Shown here in pieces: positions 46,007-54,814 of a stretch of DNA of 64,000 nucleotides. Made by a program: the position numbers and the translations under genes. The first letter of the stretch is position 1. Each line of letters starts with the position of its first letter. A model generated the notes under the pieces. The model saw only the letters and a program-made list of their open reading frames with translations, was not told the DNA's origin and did no database searches. This DNA comes from an uncultured Ramlibacter sp. (lineage in GTDB: Bacteria > Pseudomonadota > Gammaproteobacteria > Burkholderiales > Burkholderiaceae_C). The stretch spans positions 1 to 64,000 of the forward strand of contig NZ_CAKZHQ010000014.1 in NCBI RefSeq assembly GCF_936925435.1. Reading direction: 5' to 3'.

Positions 46007-46615
46007 ATGTCCACCACTGAAACAACCGCCGGCGCGCCCGACTTCTTCAAGCGCGTCGGCGAGCTGACCCGCAACCTGCACGACGCGCTGCAGCAGCTGG
46101 GCTACGACAAGAACATCGAGGCCTCGCTGGGCACCCTGCCCGATGCCAAGGCCCGCCTGTCTTTCATCGCCCGACTGACCGGCGACGCCGCCGAGAAGGT
46201 GCTCAACACGGTTGACGCCGCCCAGGCCCAGCAGGACGCCCTGGTGGCCCAGGCTGTGGCGATCGAAGAGCTTCTCAAGAAGGACCCGGTCGGCGCCGTG
46301 GCCCGCGGCGACGTGCTCAACTTCATCGGCAACGTCAAGTCCAACGCCCAGGTCACCACCGGCCAGCTCAGCGAAATCATGCTGGCGCAGGATTTCCACG
46401 ACCTGACCGGCCAGACCGTGCAAAAGGTGGTGGCCATGGCCACCACGCTGGAGGACTCGCTGCTCAAGCTGCTGCTGGAAACCGCGCCACTGGAGGCGCG
46501 AGCCACGGTGGAAACCGGTTTCCTCAACGGCCCGGTGATCGACCCCAGCGGCCGCACCGACGTGGTCTCCAACCAGGCCCAGGTCGACGACCTGCTGGAG
46601 AGCCTCGGCTTCTGA
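46007..46615 (+). CDS. cheZ: CheY-P phosphatase CheZ
   Basis: A 202-residue helical phosphatase that resets CheY. It has the catalytic stretch IMLAQDFHDLTGQTVQKV with the Asp and Gln residues known from E. coli CheZ, and a C-terminal CheY-binding helix QVDDLLESLGF after a flexible linker. The length is close to E. coli CheZ (214). The REP-like repeat starts 4 nt after its stop. Confidence 0.94.
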   Translation: MSTTETTAGAPDFFKRVGELTRNLHDALQQLGYDKNIEASLGTLPDAKARLSFIARLTGDAAEKVLNTVDAAQAQQDALVAQAVAIEELLKKDPVGAVARGDVLNFIGNVKSNAQVTTGQLSEIMLAQDFHDLTGQTVQKVVAMATTLEDSLLKLLLETAPLEARATVETGFLNGPVIDPSGRTDVVSNQAQVDDLLESLGF

Positions 46616-46619
46616 ATGG

Positions 46620-46694
46620 CCCCCACGCTCGCTCACTGCGTGTAGCTCGCTGCCCCCCGAGGGGGCCTTCGCGCCTTGGGGCGGCCCAGCGGCG
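46620..46694. repeat. REP-like extragenic repeat, copy 2 (cheZ/flhB gap)
   Basis: A near-identical copy of the 3960-4034 element, with about four mismatches in 75 bp, again directly after a stop codon. It includes the GCCCCC/GGGGGC hairpin at 46652-46666. Here the flanking genes are in the same direction, so it separates cheYZ from the flhB operon. The predicted FlhDC box of flhB starts 28 nt further on. It may attenuate readthrough from motAB-cheYZ. Confidence 0.8.
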
Positions 46695-46722
46695 CTCACG
46701 TACGCGGCCCGGCGGTGGCCGC

Positions 46723-46788
46723 CCACCCAATAGGGGGCTTTTTCCCCCTTTCTTCGGGACTTAAGTTTTGCCCATCGGCAAAACAATG
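46723..46788 (+). promoter_or_regulatory. Predicted FlhD4C2 box and class II promoter of flhBAFG-fliA
   Basis: Plus strand: half-site CCACCCAATAGGG, 11-nt spacer, half-site CCTTTCTTCGGGA, CTTAAG (46760-46765), 17 nt, -10-like ACAATG (46783-46788), 29 nt before the flhB ATG. The half-sites are the least symmetric of the set, but hexamer and spacings match. It would make fliA FlhDC-dependent through this long operon. Confidence 0.58.
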
Positions 46789-46817
46789 GAGGCACTGAAC
46801 ATTCGTTCCCGCCCTCC

Positions 46818-47954
46818 ATGTCCGCATCCGAAACCAGCAAAGAAGACCGCCAGCTAGACGCATCCGAGCGCCGCCTTGAACAGGCCCGCGAGGACGGTCA
46901 GGTGGCGCGTTCGCGCGACCTGGTCCACCTGGCGGCCATCGGCGCTCTTCTGTTGCTTCTTCTCGGCCTGGGGCCCTGGCTGGCCGAGCAGGCCCTGCAG
47001 CTGGTCCATGCCGGCCTGCGCTTTGACCGCGAAGCGGCCTTCGAAACCGGCAAGATGGTGCCCAGGCTGGCGCATTTCGGCGTTGCCGGCCTGCAGACCG
47101 TGGTGCCGGTGGCCGGCGCCATGGCCGTGCTGCTGGCCGGTGCCACGCTGGCCGTGGGCGGCTGGAACTTCACCCTCAAGGCGCTCGAACCCAAGTTCGA
47201 GCGGCTCGACCCCATCGCCGGCATCGGCCGCATGTTCGACCTGCAGCAGATGCTGCAGAGCCTGCGCCTGATCCTGCTGACGGCGGCCCTGCTGTACTGC
47301 GCCTGGCTCTACCTGCAGTCCCACGCCGGCGATATCGACACCATGGCCCGCCTGCCGCTGGCACGGGCTCTGTCCACCGGCTTTGGCTGGCTCACCGGCG
47401 GCCTGTGGATGCTGCTGGGCGTGTGCCTGGTGTCCGCGCTGGCCGACGTGCCCTTGCAGATCTTCAAGCACAAGTCCGGGCTGAAGATGTCGCTGGAAGA
47501 AGTCAAGCAGGAAAACAAGGAATCCCAGGGCGACCCGCACGTCAAGGGCGAGCGCCGCCGCCGCCAGCGCGAGATGTCGCGCGGCCGCATGCTGGCCGCC
47601 GTGCCCACGGCCAACGTCATCGTCACCAACCCGACCCACTATGCGGTCGCCCTGCAGTACGACGAGACCTCGATGCGCGCACCCCGGATCGTCGCCATGG
47701 GCGCTGACCTCCTGGCTTTGAAGATCCGCGAAGTGGCATCCGCCAACCGCATACCGATGCTGGAAGCGCCGCCGCTGGCGCGCGCCCTTTACCGCCACGG
47801 CGACATCGACGGCGAAGTGCCGGTCGAGCTGTACACCGCGGTGGCGCAGGTTCTGGCCTGGGTGTTCCGCCTGCAGACCGCAGTGCGCGCGCCGGCCCTG
47901 CCGGTGATCCAGGTTCCGCACGGCATGGACCCGCTTGACAAGGCCACCACATGA
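46818..47954 (+). CDS. flhB: Flagellar export switch protein FlhB
   Basis: A 378-residue export-gate protein with four membrane helices (about 30-210) and a cytoplasmic domain that cleaves itself at N271-P272 in the NPTH motif (N271-H274), switching export from hook to filament substrates. The N terminus (ETSKEDRQLDASERRLEQAR) is typical. It overlaps flhA by 4 nt. Confidence 0.97.
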   Translation: MSASETSKEDRQLDASERRLEQAREDGQVARSRDLVHLAAIGALLLLLLGLGPWLAEQALQLVHAGLRFDREAAFETGKMVPRLAHFGVAGLQTVVPVAGAMAVLLAGATLAVGGWNFTLKALEPKFERLDPIAGIGRMFDLQQMLQSLRLILLTAALLYCAWLYLQSHAGDIDTMARLPLARALSTGFGWLTGGLWMLLGVCLVSALADVPLQIFKHKSGLKMSLEEVKQENKESQGDPHVKGERRRRQREMSRGRMLAAVPTANVIVTNPTHYAVALQYDETSMRAPRIVAMGADLLALKIREVASANRIPMLEAPPLARALYRHGDIDGEVPVELYTAVAQVLAWVFRLQTAVRAPALPVIQVPHGMDPLDKATT

Positions 47955-50056
47955 GAAACTTCCTGACCACCACTCCCGCCAACGGCCAGGCCGGCGGCAT
48001 GGCCGGCCTGCTGGACATGATGCCCGGCTGGCGCGCCGTCGGCGCGCCGCTGCTGATCGTGATGATCCTGGCGATGATGCTGGTGCCTTTGCCGGCCATC
48101 GCGCTGGACCTGCTGTTCAGCTTCAACATCGCCGTGTCCCTGGTGGTGCTGATGGTGGCCAGCTACACCAAGCGGACCCTGGACTTCTCCAGCTTCCCCA
48201 GCGTGCTGCTGGTGACCACGCTGCTGCGCCTGGCGCTGAACGTGGCCTCGACCCGCGCCGTGCTGATGTACGGCCACACCGGCACCGGCGCCGCCGGCCA
48301 GGTGATCGAATCCTTTGCGCACTTCATGATCGGCGGCAGCTTCGCCGTCGGCATCGTGGTGTTCGCCATTCTGACCATCATCAACTTCGTGGTCGTCACC
48401 AAGGGTGCGGGCCGGATCGCCGAAGTGTCGGCCCGCTTCGCCCTGGATGCCATGCCCGGCAAGCAGATGGCCATCGACGCCGACATGGCCGCCGGCAGCA
48501 TCGACGAGAAGGAAGCCCGCAAGCGCCGCAACGAGGTGACCCAGGAAGCCGAGTTCTACGGCTCCATGGACGGTGCCTCCAAGTTCGTGCGCGGCGACGC
48601 CATCGCCGGCATCATGATCCTGTTCATCAACATGATCGGCGGCCTGGTGATCGGCATGCTGCAGCACGGCCTGCCGCTGGAAGCCGCGCTGAACAACTAC
48701 ACCCTGCTGGCGATCGGCGACGGCCTGGTCGCCCAGGTGCCCGCGCTGGTGATCTCAGTGGCCGCCGGCCTGATCGTCTCGCGCGTGGGCGACGAAGACA
48801 TCGGCCGCCAGGTCGCCGGCCAGCTGCTGTCGATTCCGCGCGCGCTGGGCCTGACGGCCTGCGTGCTGGGCGTGCTGGGCCTGATCCCGGGCATGCCGCA
48901 CCTGCCTTTCCTGGTGCTGGCCGGCCTGTGCGGCTACAGCGCCTGGATGCTGACCAAGGCGGCGAGCAAACCCAAGCCGGTGGCCGAAGAGGCGCCCAAG
49001 CAGGTCAACCCCGGCGCCGAAGCCAGCTGGGACGACGTCACCCCGGTCGACCTGCTGGGCCTGGAAGTGGGCTACCGCCTGATCGCGCTGGTCGACAAGG
49101 CCCAGGGCGGCGACCTGCTGGGCCGCATCAAGGGCGTGCGCAAGAAGTTCGCCGCCGACGTCGGCTTCCTGCCGCCGGCCGTGCACATCCGCGACAACCT
49201 CGAACTGCATCCTTCGCACTACCGCATCCTGCTCAAGGGCGTGATCGTCGGCGAAGGCCAGGCCTTCACCGGCATGTACCTGGCCATCAACCCCGGTCAC
49301 ATCAAGGTGCCGCTGGCCGGCACCCTCACCACCGACCCGGCCTTCGGCCTGCAGGCCGTGTGGATCGAGGCCAAGACCCGCGAGCAGGCCCAGTCTTCCG
49401 GCTACACGGTGGTCGATGCCGCCACCGTGGTGGCCACCCATCTGAACCACGTGATGCAGACCTACGCCGCCGCCCTGCTGGGCCGCGTCGAAGTGCAGGA
49501 GCTGCTGGACCACGTCCGCCGCTATGCGCCGGCCCTGGTCGACGACACCGTGCCCAAGCTGGTGCCGCTGCAGGTGCTGCAGAAGGTGCTGCGCAACCTG
49601 CTGGACGAGTCGGTGCACATCCGCGATCTGCGCGGCATCCTGGAGCTGCTGGGCGAGTTTGGCCAGCAGAGCCTGGACACCGGCGTGCTGACCCGCGAGC
49701 TGCGCATCGGCCTGGCCCCTGCCATCGTGCAGGATCTGTATGGCCCGGTGAAAGAACTCGGCGTGATGGCCGTGGAGCCCGGCCTGGAGCAGGTGCTGGT
49801 GCAGGCGCTGTCGCCCGAAGCCCAGGCACCGCTCGATCCCGGCATGGGCGAGCTGCTGACAGACCAGGCGGCTGCCGCCGCCAAGGCCCAGGAGGAGGCG
49901 GGACTGCCTGCCTGCCTGCTGGTGCCAGACCGTATCCGCGCGCCGCTGGCCAAGCTGATGCGCCGCAAGGCTCCCCGCCTGCGCGTGCTGGCCCATAGCG
50001 AAATCCCGCGCACCCATTCGATCCAGATTAACCGCGTTATCGGAGTGAACACATGA
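47951..50056 (+). CDS. flhA: Flagellar export gate protein FlhA
   Basis: A 701-residue protein forming the nonameric export ring. Its eight-helix membrane half (about 25-330) contains the conserved FHIPEP-like loop, here MPGKQMAIDADMAAGSIDE. The cytoplasmic half (from about 360) receives chaperone-substrate complexes. The length is normal. It overlaps both flhB and flhF by 4 nt, so flhB, flhA and flhF are tightly coupled. Confidence 0.97.
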   Translation: MRNFLTTTPANGQAGGMAGLLDMMPGWRAVGAPLLIVMILAMMLVPLPAIALDLLFSFNIAVSLVVLMVASYTKRTLDFSSFPSVLLVTTLLRLALNVASTRAVLMYGHTGTGAAGQVIESFAHFMIGGSFAVGIVVFAILTIINFVVVTKGAGRIAEVSARFALDAMPGKQMAIDADMAAGSIDEKEARKRRNEVTQEAEFYGSMDGASKFVRGDAIAGIMILFINMIGGLVIGMLQHGLPLEAALNNYTLLAIGDGLVAQVPALVISVAAGLIVSRVGDEDIGRQVAGQLLSIPRALGLTACVLGVLGLIPGMPHLPFLVLAGLCGYSAWMLTKAASKPKPVAEEAPKQVNPGAEASWDDVTPVDLLGLEVGYRLIALVDKAQGGDLLGRIKGVRKKFAADVGFLPPAVHIRDNLELHPSHYRILLKGVIVGEGQAFTGMYLAINPGHIKVPLAGTLTTDPAFGLQAVWIEAKTREQAQSSGYTVVDAATVVATHLNHVMQTYAAALLGRVEVQELLDHVRRYAPALVDDTVPKLVPLQVLQKVLRNLLDESVHIRDLRGILELLGEFGQQSLDTGVLTRELRIGLAPAIVQDLYGPVKELGVMAVEPGLEQVLVQALSPEAQAPLDPGMGELLTDQAAAAAKAQEEAGLPACLLVPDRIRAPLAKLMRRKAPRLRVLAHSEIPRTHSIQINRVIGVNT

Positions 50057-51528
50057 ACGTCAGACGTTTTGTTGGCAGGAATGCCCGTGAAGCCATTGCA
50101 CAGGCGCGTGGCGCCTGGGGCGACCAGGCCGTGGTGCTGTCCAACCGTCCCATCCCGGGCGGTGTCGAGATCCTGGCCATGGAAAGCGCCGAGGCGCCCA
50201 TGCACAGCAACCGCGCCAAGACGGCGCAGCCGGCGCCCAAGGGCACGGCCGCTGCGGTCGAGGCCAAGCGCCCGGCCGGCTCGGTCGAGCCCATGAGCAC
50301 GCTGTCGTTCCAGCAGTTCGTGCGCGAGCGCCAGCGTCTGGATGCGCAAGGCGCCGAGGCGAAGGCAGAGCCCGTGGCCGAGGCCGTGGCTGCTCCTGCT
50401 GCCGCCGTGGCGACCAAGGCCACGCCGGCGCGCCGCAAGCCCCCGGTGGAGCCGGGCCGCTTTGCCGCCGAACAACTCAACGACGAAGTGGCGCAGCAAG
50501 CCCAGTCCGAGACCGGCACGCCGGCCTCGCCCGCCTTCCAGGCCGGCGCCAGTGCCTTTGCCGCCGTGGCCCAGGCCGGGCAGGGCGAGGAAATGCTGGC
50601 CGAACTCAAGTCCATGCGCGGCATGATCTCCTCGCAGCTGGCCAGCCTGTCGTGGTTCGACACCGTGCGCCGCAACCCGGCCCAGACCCAGCTGCTGCGC
50701 CTGATGATCTCCAACGGCTTCTCGCCCGCGCTGGCGCGCCAGCTGGTGCACCGGCTGCCCGATGGCCGCGATGAGGCCCAGTCGGGCCAGTGGCTGCTGG
50801 ACGTGCTGGCCAAGAACCTGCACTGCGCCGACAGCGAATCCATCGCCAACAAGGGCGGCGTGTTCGCCCTGGTCGGCCCGACCGGCGCAGGCAAGACCAC
50901 CACCACCGCCAAGATCGCCGCCAACTTCGCGATGCAGCACGGCGCCGCCTCGGTGGGCCTGATCACGGTGGACACCTACCGCATGGGCGCATCCGACCAG
51001 CTCGGCGCCTTTGGCAAGATCCTGAACATCCCGGTCCACATGGCGCGCGACAGCGCCGCGCTGGTCGATCTGCTGAACCTGTTCGAGAAGAAGAAGCTGG
51101 TGCTGATCGACACCGTGGGCGTGGGCCAGCGCGACAGGCGCCTGACCGACCTGTTCGCCGCGCTGCCGGCCGAGCGCATCAACCGCCTGCTGGTGCTCAA
51201 TGCCAGCGCCCAGGCCGAGACCCTGGAAGAAGTGGTGCAGGCCTATGGCACTGGCGCCGGTGGCCGCTGCGTCATCTCCAAGCTGGACGAGGCCGTCAAG
51301 TGCGGTGGCGTCATCGACGTGGCGATCCGCCACCAGCTGCTGGTCGAGGGTTTTGCCAACGGCCAGCGTGTGCCGGAAGACTGGCACGCCGCGCGCGCCA
51401 AGCTGCTGGTGCAAAAGGCCCTGCTCAGGCAGCCCAATTCCATCTTCACTCCCGATGACACCGAACTGGGCCTGATGCTGACGGCACCGCCGGCCGCTGG
51501 GCGCGTTGCCGGAGGCATGCGTGCTTGA
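50053..51528 (+). CDS. flhF: SRP-like GTPase FlhF
   Basis: A 491-residue GTPase related to Ffh and FtsY that sets the site and number of polar flagella. A long Ala/Pro-rich N-terminal region (to about 170) precedes an N domain and a G domain with Walker A GPTGAGKT (275-282), VDTYRMGASDQL and LIDTVGVGQRD. The presence of flhF suggests polar flagella even though FlhDC is the master regulator. Its end overlaps the flhG start. Confidence 0.95.
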   Translation: MNVRRFVGRNAREAIAQARGAWGDQAVVLSNRPIPGGVEILAMESAEAPMHSNRAKTAQPAPKGTAAAVEAKRPAGSVEPMSTLSFQQFVRERQRLDAQGAEAKAEPVAEAVAAPAAAVATKATPARRKPPVEPGRFAAEQLNDEVAQQAQSETGTPASPAFQAGASAFAAVAQAGQGEEMLAELKSMRGMISSQLASLSWFDTVRRNPAQTQLLRLMISNGFSPALARQLVHRLPDGRDEAQSGQWLLDVLAKNLHCADSESIANKGGVFALVGPTGAGKTTTTAKIAANFAMQHGAASVGLITVDTYRMGASDQLGAFGKILNIPVHMARDSAALVDLLNLFEKKKLVLIDTVGVGQRDRRLTDLFAALPAERINRLLVLNASAQAETLEEVVQAYGTGAGGRCVISKLDEAVKCGGVIDVAIRHQLLVEGFANGQRVPEDWHAARAKLLVQKALLRQPNSIFTPDDTELGLMLTAPPAAGRVAGGMRA

Positions 51529-52264
51529 CCAGGGCCTGGACCAGGCCGCCGGGCTGCGCCGCATGGTGGCGCAGCCGGGCCTGAGCCTGATGGCGTTCCC
51601 GGTTGCCGCCAGCGATGGCGGCCTGTGGATCGCCCAGCTGGCGCATTCGCTGCGCGCGCTGGGCATGCGCCCGGTGGTGGTCGATGCCAGCGGTGGCGGC
51701 GTGACGCGCGCCTTCGGCCTCAAGCCCCGCCACGACCTGCTCGACATGATGCAGGGCGTGCGCCAGTTCGACGAGGTAGCACTGGCCACGTCCGACGGCA
51801 TCCACGTGCTGCGCGCCGACCGCGGCGTCGAGGCTTTCGTGGCCTCGGGCGCGCCGGCCAGCCGCTTGTTCGGCGGCTTCGCCGGCCTGTCGCACGGTTT
51901 TGACGTGCTGCTGCTGGCGATGCCGGCCGGCGAACTGGCCTGCCTGGCCTCGCCCGCCACGGCCTTGCCGGTGATTGCGCTGGACAGCGGCGACGACGGC
52001 CTGGTCCATGCCTATGCCACCGTCAAGCAACTGGCGACGGGATTTGGCTACAGCCGCTTTACCGTCGTCACCCAGGGTGCGACCAGCGCCGTGCAGGCCC
52101 GCCAGGCCCACGCCCGGCTGGCCACCGCCGCACGCTCGTTCCTGAACTGCGAGGTGCAGCTGGCTGGCTGGCTGCCGCGCCCGCCCGCCGATTCCGCACC
52201 GGCGCTGGCCGAACTGGCCCAGAGCCTGATCCATACCGCGGCCACACCCCTGGTCCTGCACTGA
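51521..52264 (+). CDS. flhG: FlhG/FleN-like MinD-type protein with degenerate ATPase motifs
   Basis: A 247-residue protein placed exactly where flhG sits. The start is the GTG at 51521 with GGAGG 5 nt upstream, inside the end of flhF; it yields the N-terminal motif DQAAGLRRM, the conserved FlhF-activating DQAxxLR helix. The fold matches MinD/ParA proteins, but the Walker A loop (normally GKGGVGKT) reads PVAASDGG with no lysine, and the Walker B aspartate is replaced (VLLLAMPAG). It therefore probably cannot bind or hydrolyse ATP normally, while it may still bind FlhF. The VVVDAS strand end is kept. Confidence 0.85.
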   Translation: MLDQGLDQAAGLRRMVAQPGLSLMAFPVAASDGGLWIAQLAHSLRALGMRPVVVDASGGGVTRAFGLKPRHDLLDMMQGVRQFDEVALATSDGIHVLRADRGVEAFVASGAPASRLFGGFAGLSHGFDVLLLAMPAGELACLASPATALPVIALDSGDDGLVHAYATVKQLATGFGYSRFTVVTQGATSAVQARQAHARLATAARSFLNCEVQLAGWLPRPPADSAPALAELAQSLIHTAATPLVLH

Positions 52265-52298
52265 CGTGCCGGACGAAGACGATCCCAAGGAGCAATCC

Positions 52299-53021
52299 AT
52301 GTCCATGTACACCGCCAAAGGCACGATCGACGGCCAACCCGGCATCGAGACCTACCTTCCCCTGGTGCGCCGCGCCGCCGCCAAGATGATCGGCCGCCTG
52401 CCCGCCAACGTCGAGATGGACGACCTGGTACAGGCCGGCATGATCGGCCTGATGGATGCGATGCAGCGCTACGAACAGGGCCATGGCGCCCAGTTCGAGA
52501 CCTTCGCCATGCAGCGCGTGCGCGGCGCCATGCTCGACGAGCTGCGCGGCACCGACTGGGTGCCCCGCTCGGTGCGCAAGAGCCAGCGCGACATCGCCGG
52601 CGCCGTGCACGCGCTGGAGCACCAGCTGCACCGCGCGCCCACCGACTCGGAAATCGCCACCCAGCTGGCCGTGCCGCTTCAGGACTACCACGACATGCTG
52701 ACCGACGTGCGCAGCGCGCAGCTGGTCTACACCGACGACTACGAAGCCTCCGGCGACGACACCCACTACCTGGACCGCCACCTGCCGGTGGACGAGCGCA
52801 CCGACCCGGCCGCCCAGCTGGCCGACCGGCGCTTCCGCGAATCCCTGGTGGCCGCCATCGGTGACTTGCCCGAACGCGAGCAGTACGTGATGAGCATGTA
52901 CTACGAGCACGACATGAACCTCAAGGAAATCGCCGCCGTGCTGGGCGTGACCGAGTCGCGCGTGTGCCAGCTGCACAGCCAGTCGGTGGCCCGCCTGCGC
53001 GCCCGCGTGAAGAACTGGTGA
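52299..53021 (+). CDS. fliA: Flagellar sigma factor FliA (sigma-28)
   Basis: A 240-residue sigma-70-family factor for late flagellar and chemotaxis genes. Region 2 (LPLVRRAAAKMIGRLPANVEMDDL in parts, AGMIGLMDAMQRY), region 3 (SVRKSQRDI) and region 4 (LPEREQYVMSMYYEHDMNLKEIA, ESRVCQLHSQ) are all present. AAGGAG lies 7 nt before the ATG at 52299, so the longer upstream frame is rejected. It is last in the flhB operon, before a hairpin. It is antagonised by FlgM (54815). Confidence 0.97.
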   Translation: MSMYTAKGTIDGQPGIETYLPLVRRAAAKMIGRLPANVEMDDLVQAGMIGLMDAMQRYEQGHGAQFETFAMQRVRGAMLDELRGTDWVPRSVRKSQRDIAGAVHALEHQLHRAPTDSEIATQLAVPLQDYHDMLTDVRSAQLVYTDDYEASGDDTHYLDRHLPVDERTDPAAQLADRRFRESLVAAIGDLPEREQYVMSMYYEHDMNLKEIAAVLGVTESRVCQLHSQSVARLRARVKNW

Positions 53022-53063
53022 GCGTTGCGGCCTGTGTGGCCGCACGTGAAACGCCAAGCCAAG

Positions 53064-53084
53064 CAGCCCGCCTCGTGCGGGCTG
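53064..53084 (+). terminator. Hairpin terminator after fliA
   Basis: CAGCCCGC, loop CTCGT, GCGGGCTG form a perfect 8-bp stem 43 nt after the fliA stop, followed by TTGGC. The T-run is short, so the strength is uncertain. Confidence 0.6.
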
Positions 53085-53138
53085 TTGGCATTGGGGCTTG
53101 CAGTGTCCAGGCCCGGGCAGGTCGTGCAGAATCTGGCC

Positions 53139-53273
53139 ATGGGCCTTCTCCTCATGCGCTGGGCCAGCCTCACCGCCCTGGTGGACCGCCACGGCCTGGG
53201 CGAGGCAGTCAAGCTTGCATTCGTGGCGGCCTGCGCTCTGGCCGGTGGGCTGGCCGCGCTTTGCCTGGACTAG
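53139..53273 (+). CDS. Possible 44-residue membrane peptide
   Basis: A short frame in the fliA/dmeF gap starting at ATG 53139 (MGLLLMRWASL) with one hydrophobic helix (LAFVAACALAGGLAALCLD). There is no clear ribosome site and I know no homologue. Its only support is the hydrophobic composition and the lack of any other use for this 291-nt gap. It may be noncoding. Confidence 0.25.
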   Translation: MGLLLMRWASLTALVDRHGLGEAVKLAFVAACALAGGLAALCLD

Positions 53274-53312
53274 CTGCGGTGCGCCCGTCCCTATCGGCGG
53301 TTTAAAGGCCGC

Positions 53313-54263
53313 TCAGGCCGGGACGAAGGCGTCGGCCGCTGTCACGCGGTTGACCTCCACCGAGATGTGGACCAGTTCGTCGTGCACGCGCAGCAGGCGC
53401 TTGAAGTCGTCGGGCTGGGCGTCGGCGGCCGTGACCAGCGAGACGATGCAGGCGTATTTGTCCTTGCCGACGCGCCAGACGTGCAGGTCGCAGATGCTGG
53501 CCGGCACCGGGCCTGCGGCGATGGCCTCGTGGATCTCCTGCACCACGGGGGCGTCCATTTCGGCATCCAGCAGCACGCGCCCGGTGTCGCGCAGCAGTCC
53601 CACGGCCCAGACGGTGACCAGCACGGCGCCGACCATGCCCATCACCGGGTCCAGCCAGTTGGCGCCCCAGAGTTTGCCGCCGGCCAGGGCGGCGATGGCC
53701 AGCACCGAGGTGGCGGCGTCTGCCAGCACATGCAGGTAGGCCGAGCGCAGATTGAGGTCGCCGTGGGCATCACCGTGGCCATGGTGGTGTCCGTGGCCGT
53801 GGTGATCGTGCTGGTGGCCGCCGCGCAGCAGCCAGGCACAGGCCAGGTTGACAGCCAGGCCCGCCAGGCCGATGGCGATGGCGGCGTCGTACTGGATCGG
53901 CTCCGGTGCCAGCAGGCGCGCGACCGACTGCCACAGCATGAGGGCTGCGACCAGCAGCAACAGGATGGCGCTGCTGTAGCCGCCCAGCACCTCGATCTTC
54001 CAGGTGCCGAAGGCGAAGCGGCCGTTGCCAGCCAGGCGCCGTGCCGCCGCATAGCTGGCAGCCGCCAGGCCCAGCGCCAGCACATGCGAGCTCATGTGCC
54101 AGCCATCGGCCAGCAGGGCCATGGAGTTGAAAGCCCAGCCGCCGGCGATCTCGGCCAGCATCATCAGCGCCGTCAGCGCCATGGCCCACAGGGTGGCGCG
54201 CTCGGCCAGCGGGTTGCCGGCATCGAAGACGTGGGAATGGCGCCAGGCGTCGAAGCTGGTCAT
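53313..54263 (-). CDS. dmeF: Cation diffusion facilitator, DmeF-type Co2+/Ni2+ exporter
   Basis: A 316-residue CDF efflux protein. The N terminus HSHVFD resembles the DmeF subfamily opening. Six helices follow, with metal-site pairs H/D in ALLADGWHMSSH and VLADAATSV. Between helices 4 and 5 is a strongly His-rich loop (HQHDHHGHGHHHGHGDAHGD) for metal capture. The C-terminal cytoplasmic domain (about 225-316) has ICDLHVWRVG. The start was set at the ATG at 54261-54263; the 50-codon upstream extension is not CDF-like. It is unrelated to motility; no metal regulator is adjacent. Confidence 0.88.
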   Translation of the reverse strand: MTSFDAWRHSHVFDAGNPLAERATLWAMALTALMMLAEIAGGWAFNSMALLADGWHMSSHVLALGLAAASYAAARRLAGNGRFAFGTWKIEVLGGYSSAILLLLVAALMLWQSVARLLAPEPIQYDAAIAIGLAGLAVNLACAWLLRGGHQHDHHGHGHHHGHGDAHGDLNLRSAYLHVLADAATSVLAIAALAGGKLWGANWLDPVMGMVGAVLVTVWAVGLLRDTGRVLLDAEMDAPVVQEIHEAIAAGPVPASICDLHVWRVGKDKYACIVSLVTAADAQPDDFKRLLRVHDELVHISVEVNRVTAADAFVPA

Positions 54264-54416
54264 GGGAAGGCAATCTCTGAAAAACAGGCTGCCAGTATGG
54301 CAACAGCGCGCAAAGCGGTGGGGGCGGCGCGCCTGTCCCTGGGTTTTTGCTCCTGAAACAGGAGCGATAGAGGATGATCTGGCGCGGGCTGGCGGCCTGT
54401 TTGGCCGCTGCAATGC

Positions 54417-54437
54417 CGGAAAAGGCCGATCAGGCCT
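54417..54437 (-). terminator. Weak hairpin at the end of flgN
   Basis: On the minus strand AGGCC, loop TGATC, GGCCT is followed by TTTCC; the stem overlaps the flgN stop codon. Two more hairpins lie further downstream (54392-54408 and 54349-54365). Together they could end the flgAMN transcript before dmeF. Confidence 0.4.
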
Positions 54438-54810
54438 GGACGAAGCCCCGGCCGCGCACGGCGGGGGCGGTCAGCATGCCGGCGGCGGCGTAGACGCGGT
54501 TGGACTGGGCGCTTTGCAGCAGGGGGTCGCCCTGGCCCAGGGCATCGATGGCGCGTTGCACGTCCAACTGGCGGCGGTTGAGCATGTCCTGGTTGGCGCG
54601 GGCGCGGCCGTGCAGCGCGCGCAGGCGGTCCTGCTGCTCGGGTGTGGGCAGGCGGGTGATGCTGGCGCGCAGGGCGGCCAGCCGGGAATTGAGGATGACC
54701 GACAGCCCGGGCAGAGCGTCGGCCTGGCCATCGAGCACGGCTTGCGCCTGCTGGTCCAGCAGGTAGGGCAGCGCATCGAGCGCGGCGTCCAGCGCGGTGC
54801 TGCTGGCCAT
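54430..54810 (-). CDS. flgN: Flagellar chaperone FlgN
   Basis: A 126-residue helical protein rich in Leu, Ala, Gln and Arg, chaperone for the hook-filament junction proteins FlgK and FlgL. Sequence conservation is weak, but position directly after flgM (4-nt gap), size, and the helical LHGRARANQDMLNRRQLDV segment fit. flgK, its main client, begins at 63283. Confidence 0.85.
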   Translation of the reverse strand: MASSTALDAALDALPYLLDQQAQAVLDGQADALPGLSVILNSRLAALRASITRLPTPEQQDRLRALHGRARANQDMLNRRQLDVQRAIDALGQGDPLLQSAQSNRVYAAAGMLTAPAVRGRGFVQA

Positions 54811-54814
54811 GGCG

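Noticed and set aside
49522-51960. 812-codon minus-strand frame across flhA, flhF and flhG
   Set aside because: It is a shadow of three well-supported genes on the other strand; the composition is Ser/Arg/Gly/Ala low complexity.
54349-54365. GCTCCTG-AAA-CAGGAGC hairpin between flgN and dmeF as a terminator
   Set aside because: The T-run lies on the wrong side for either neighbouring transcript, so I did not call it a terminator on its own.
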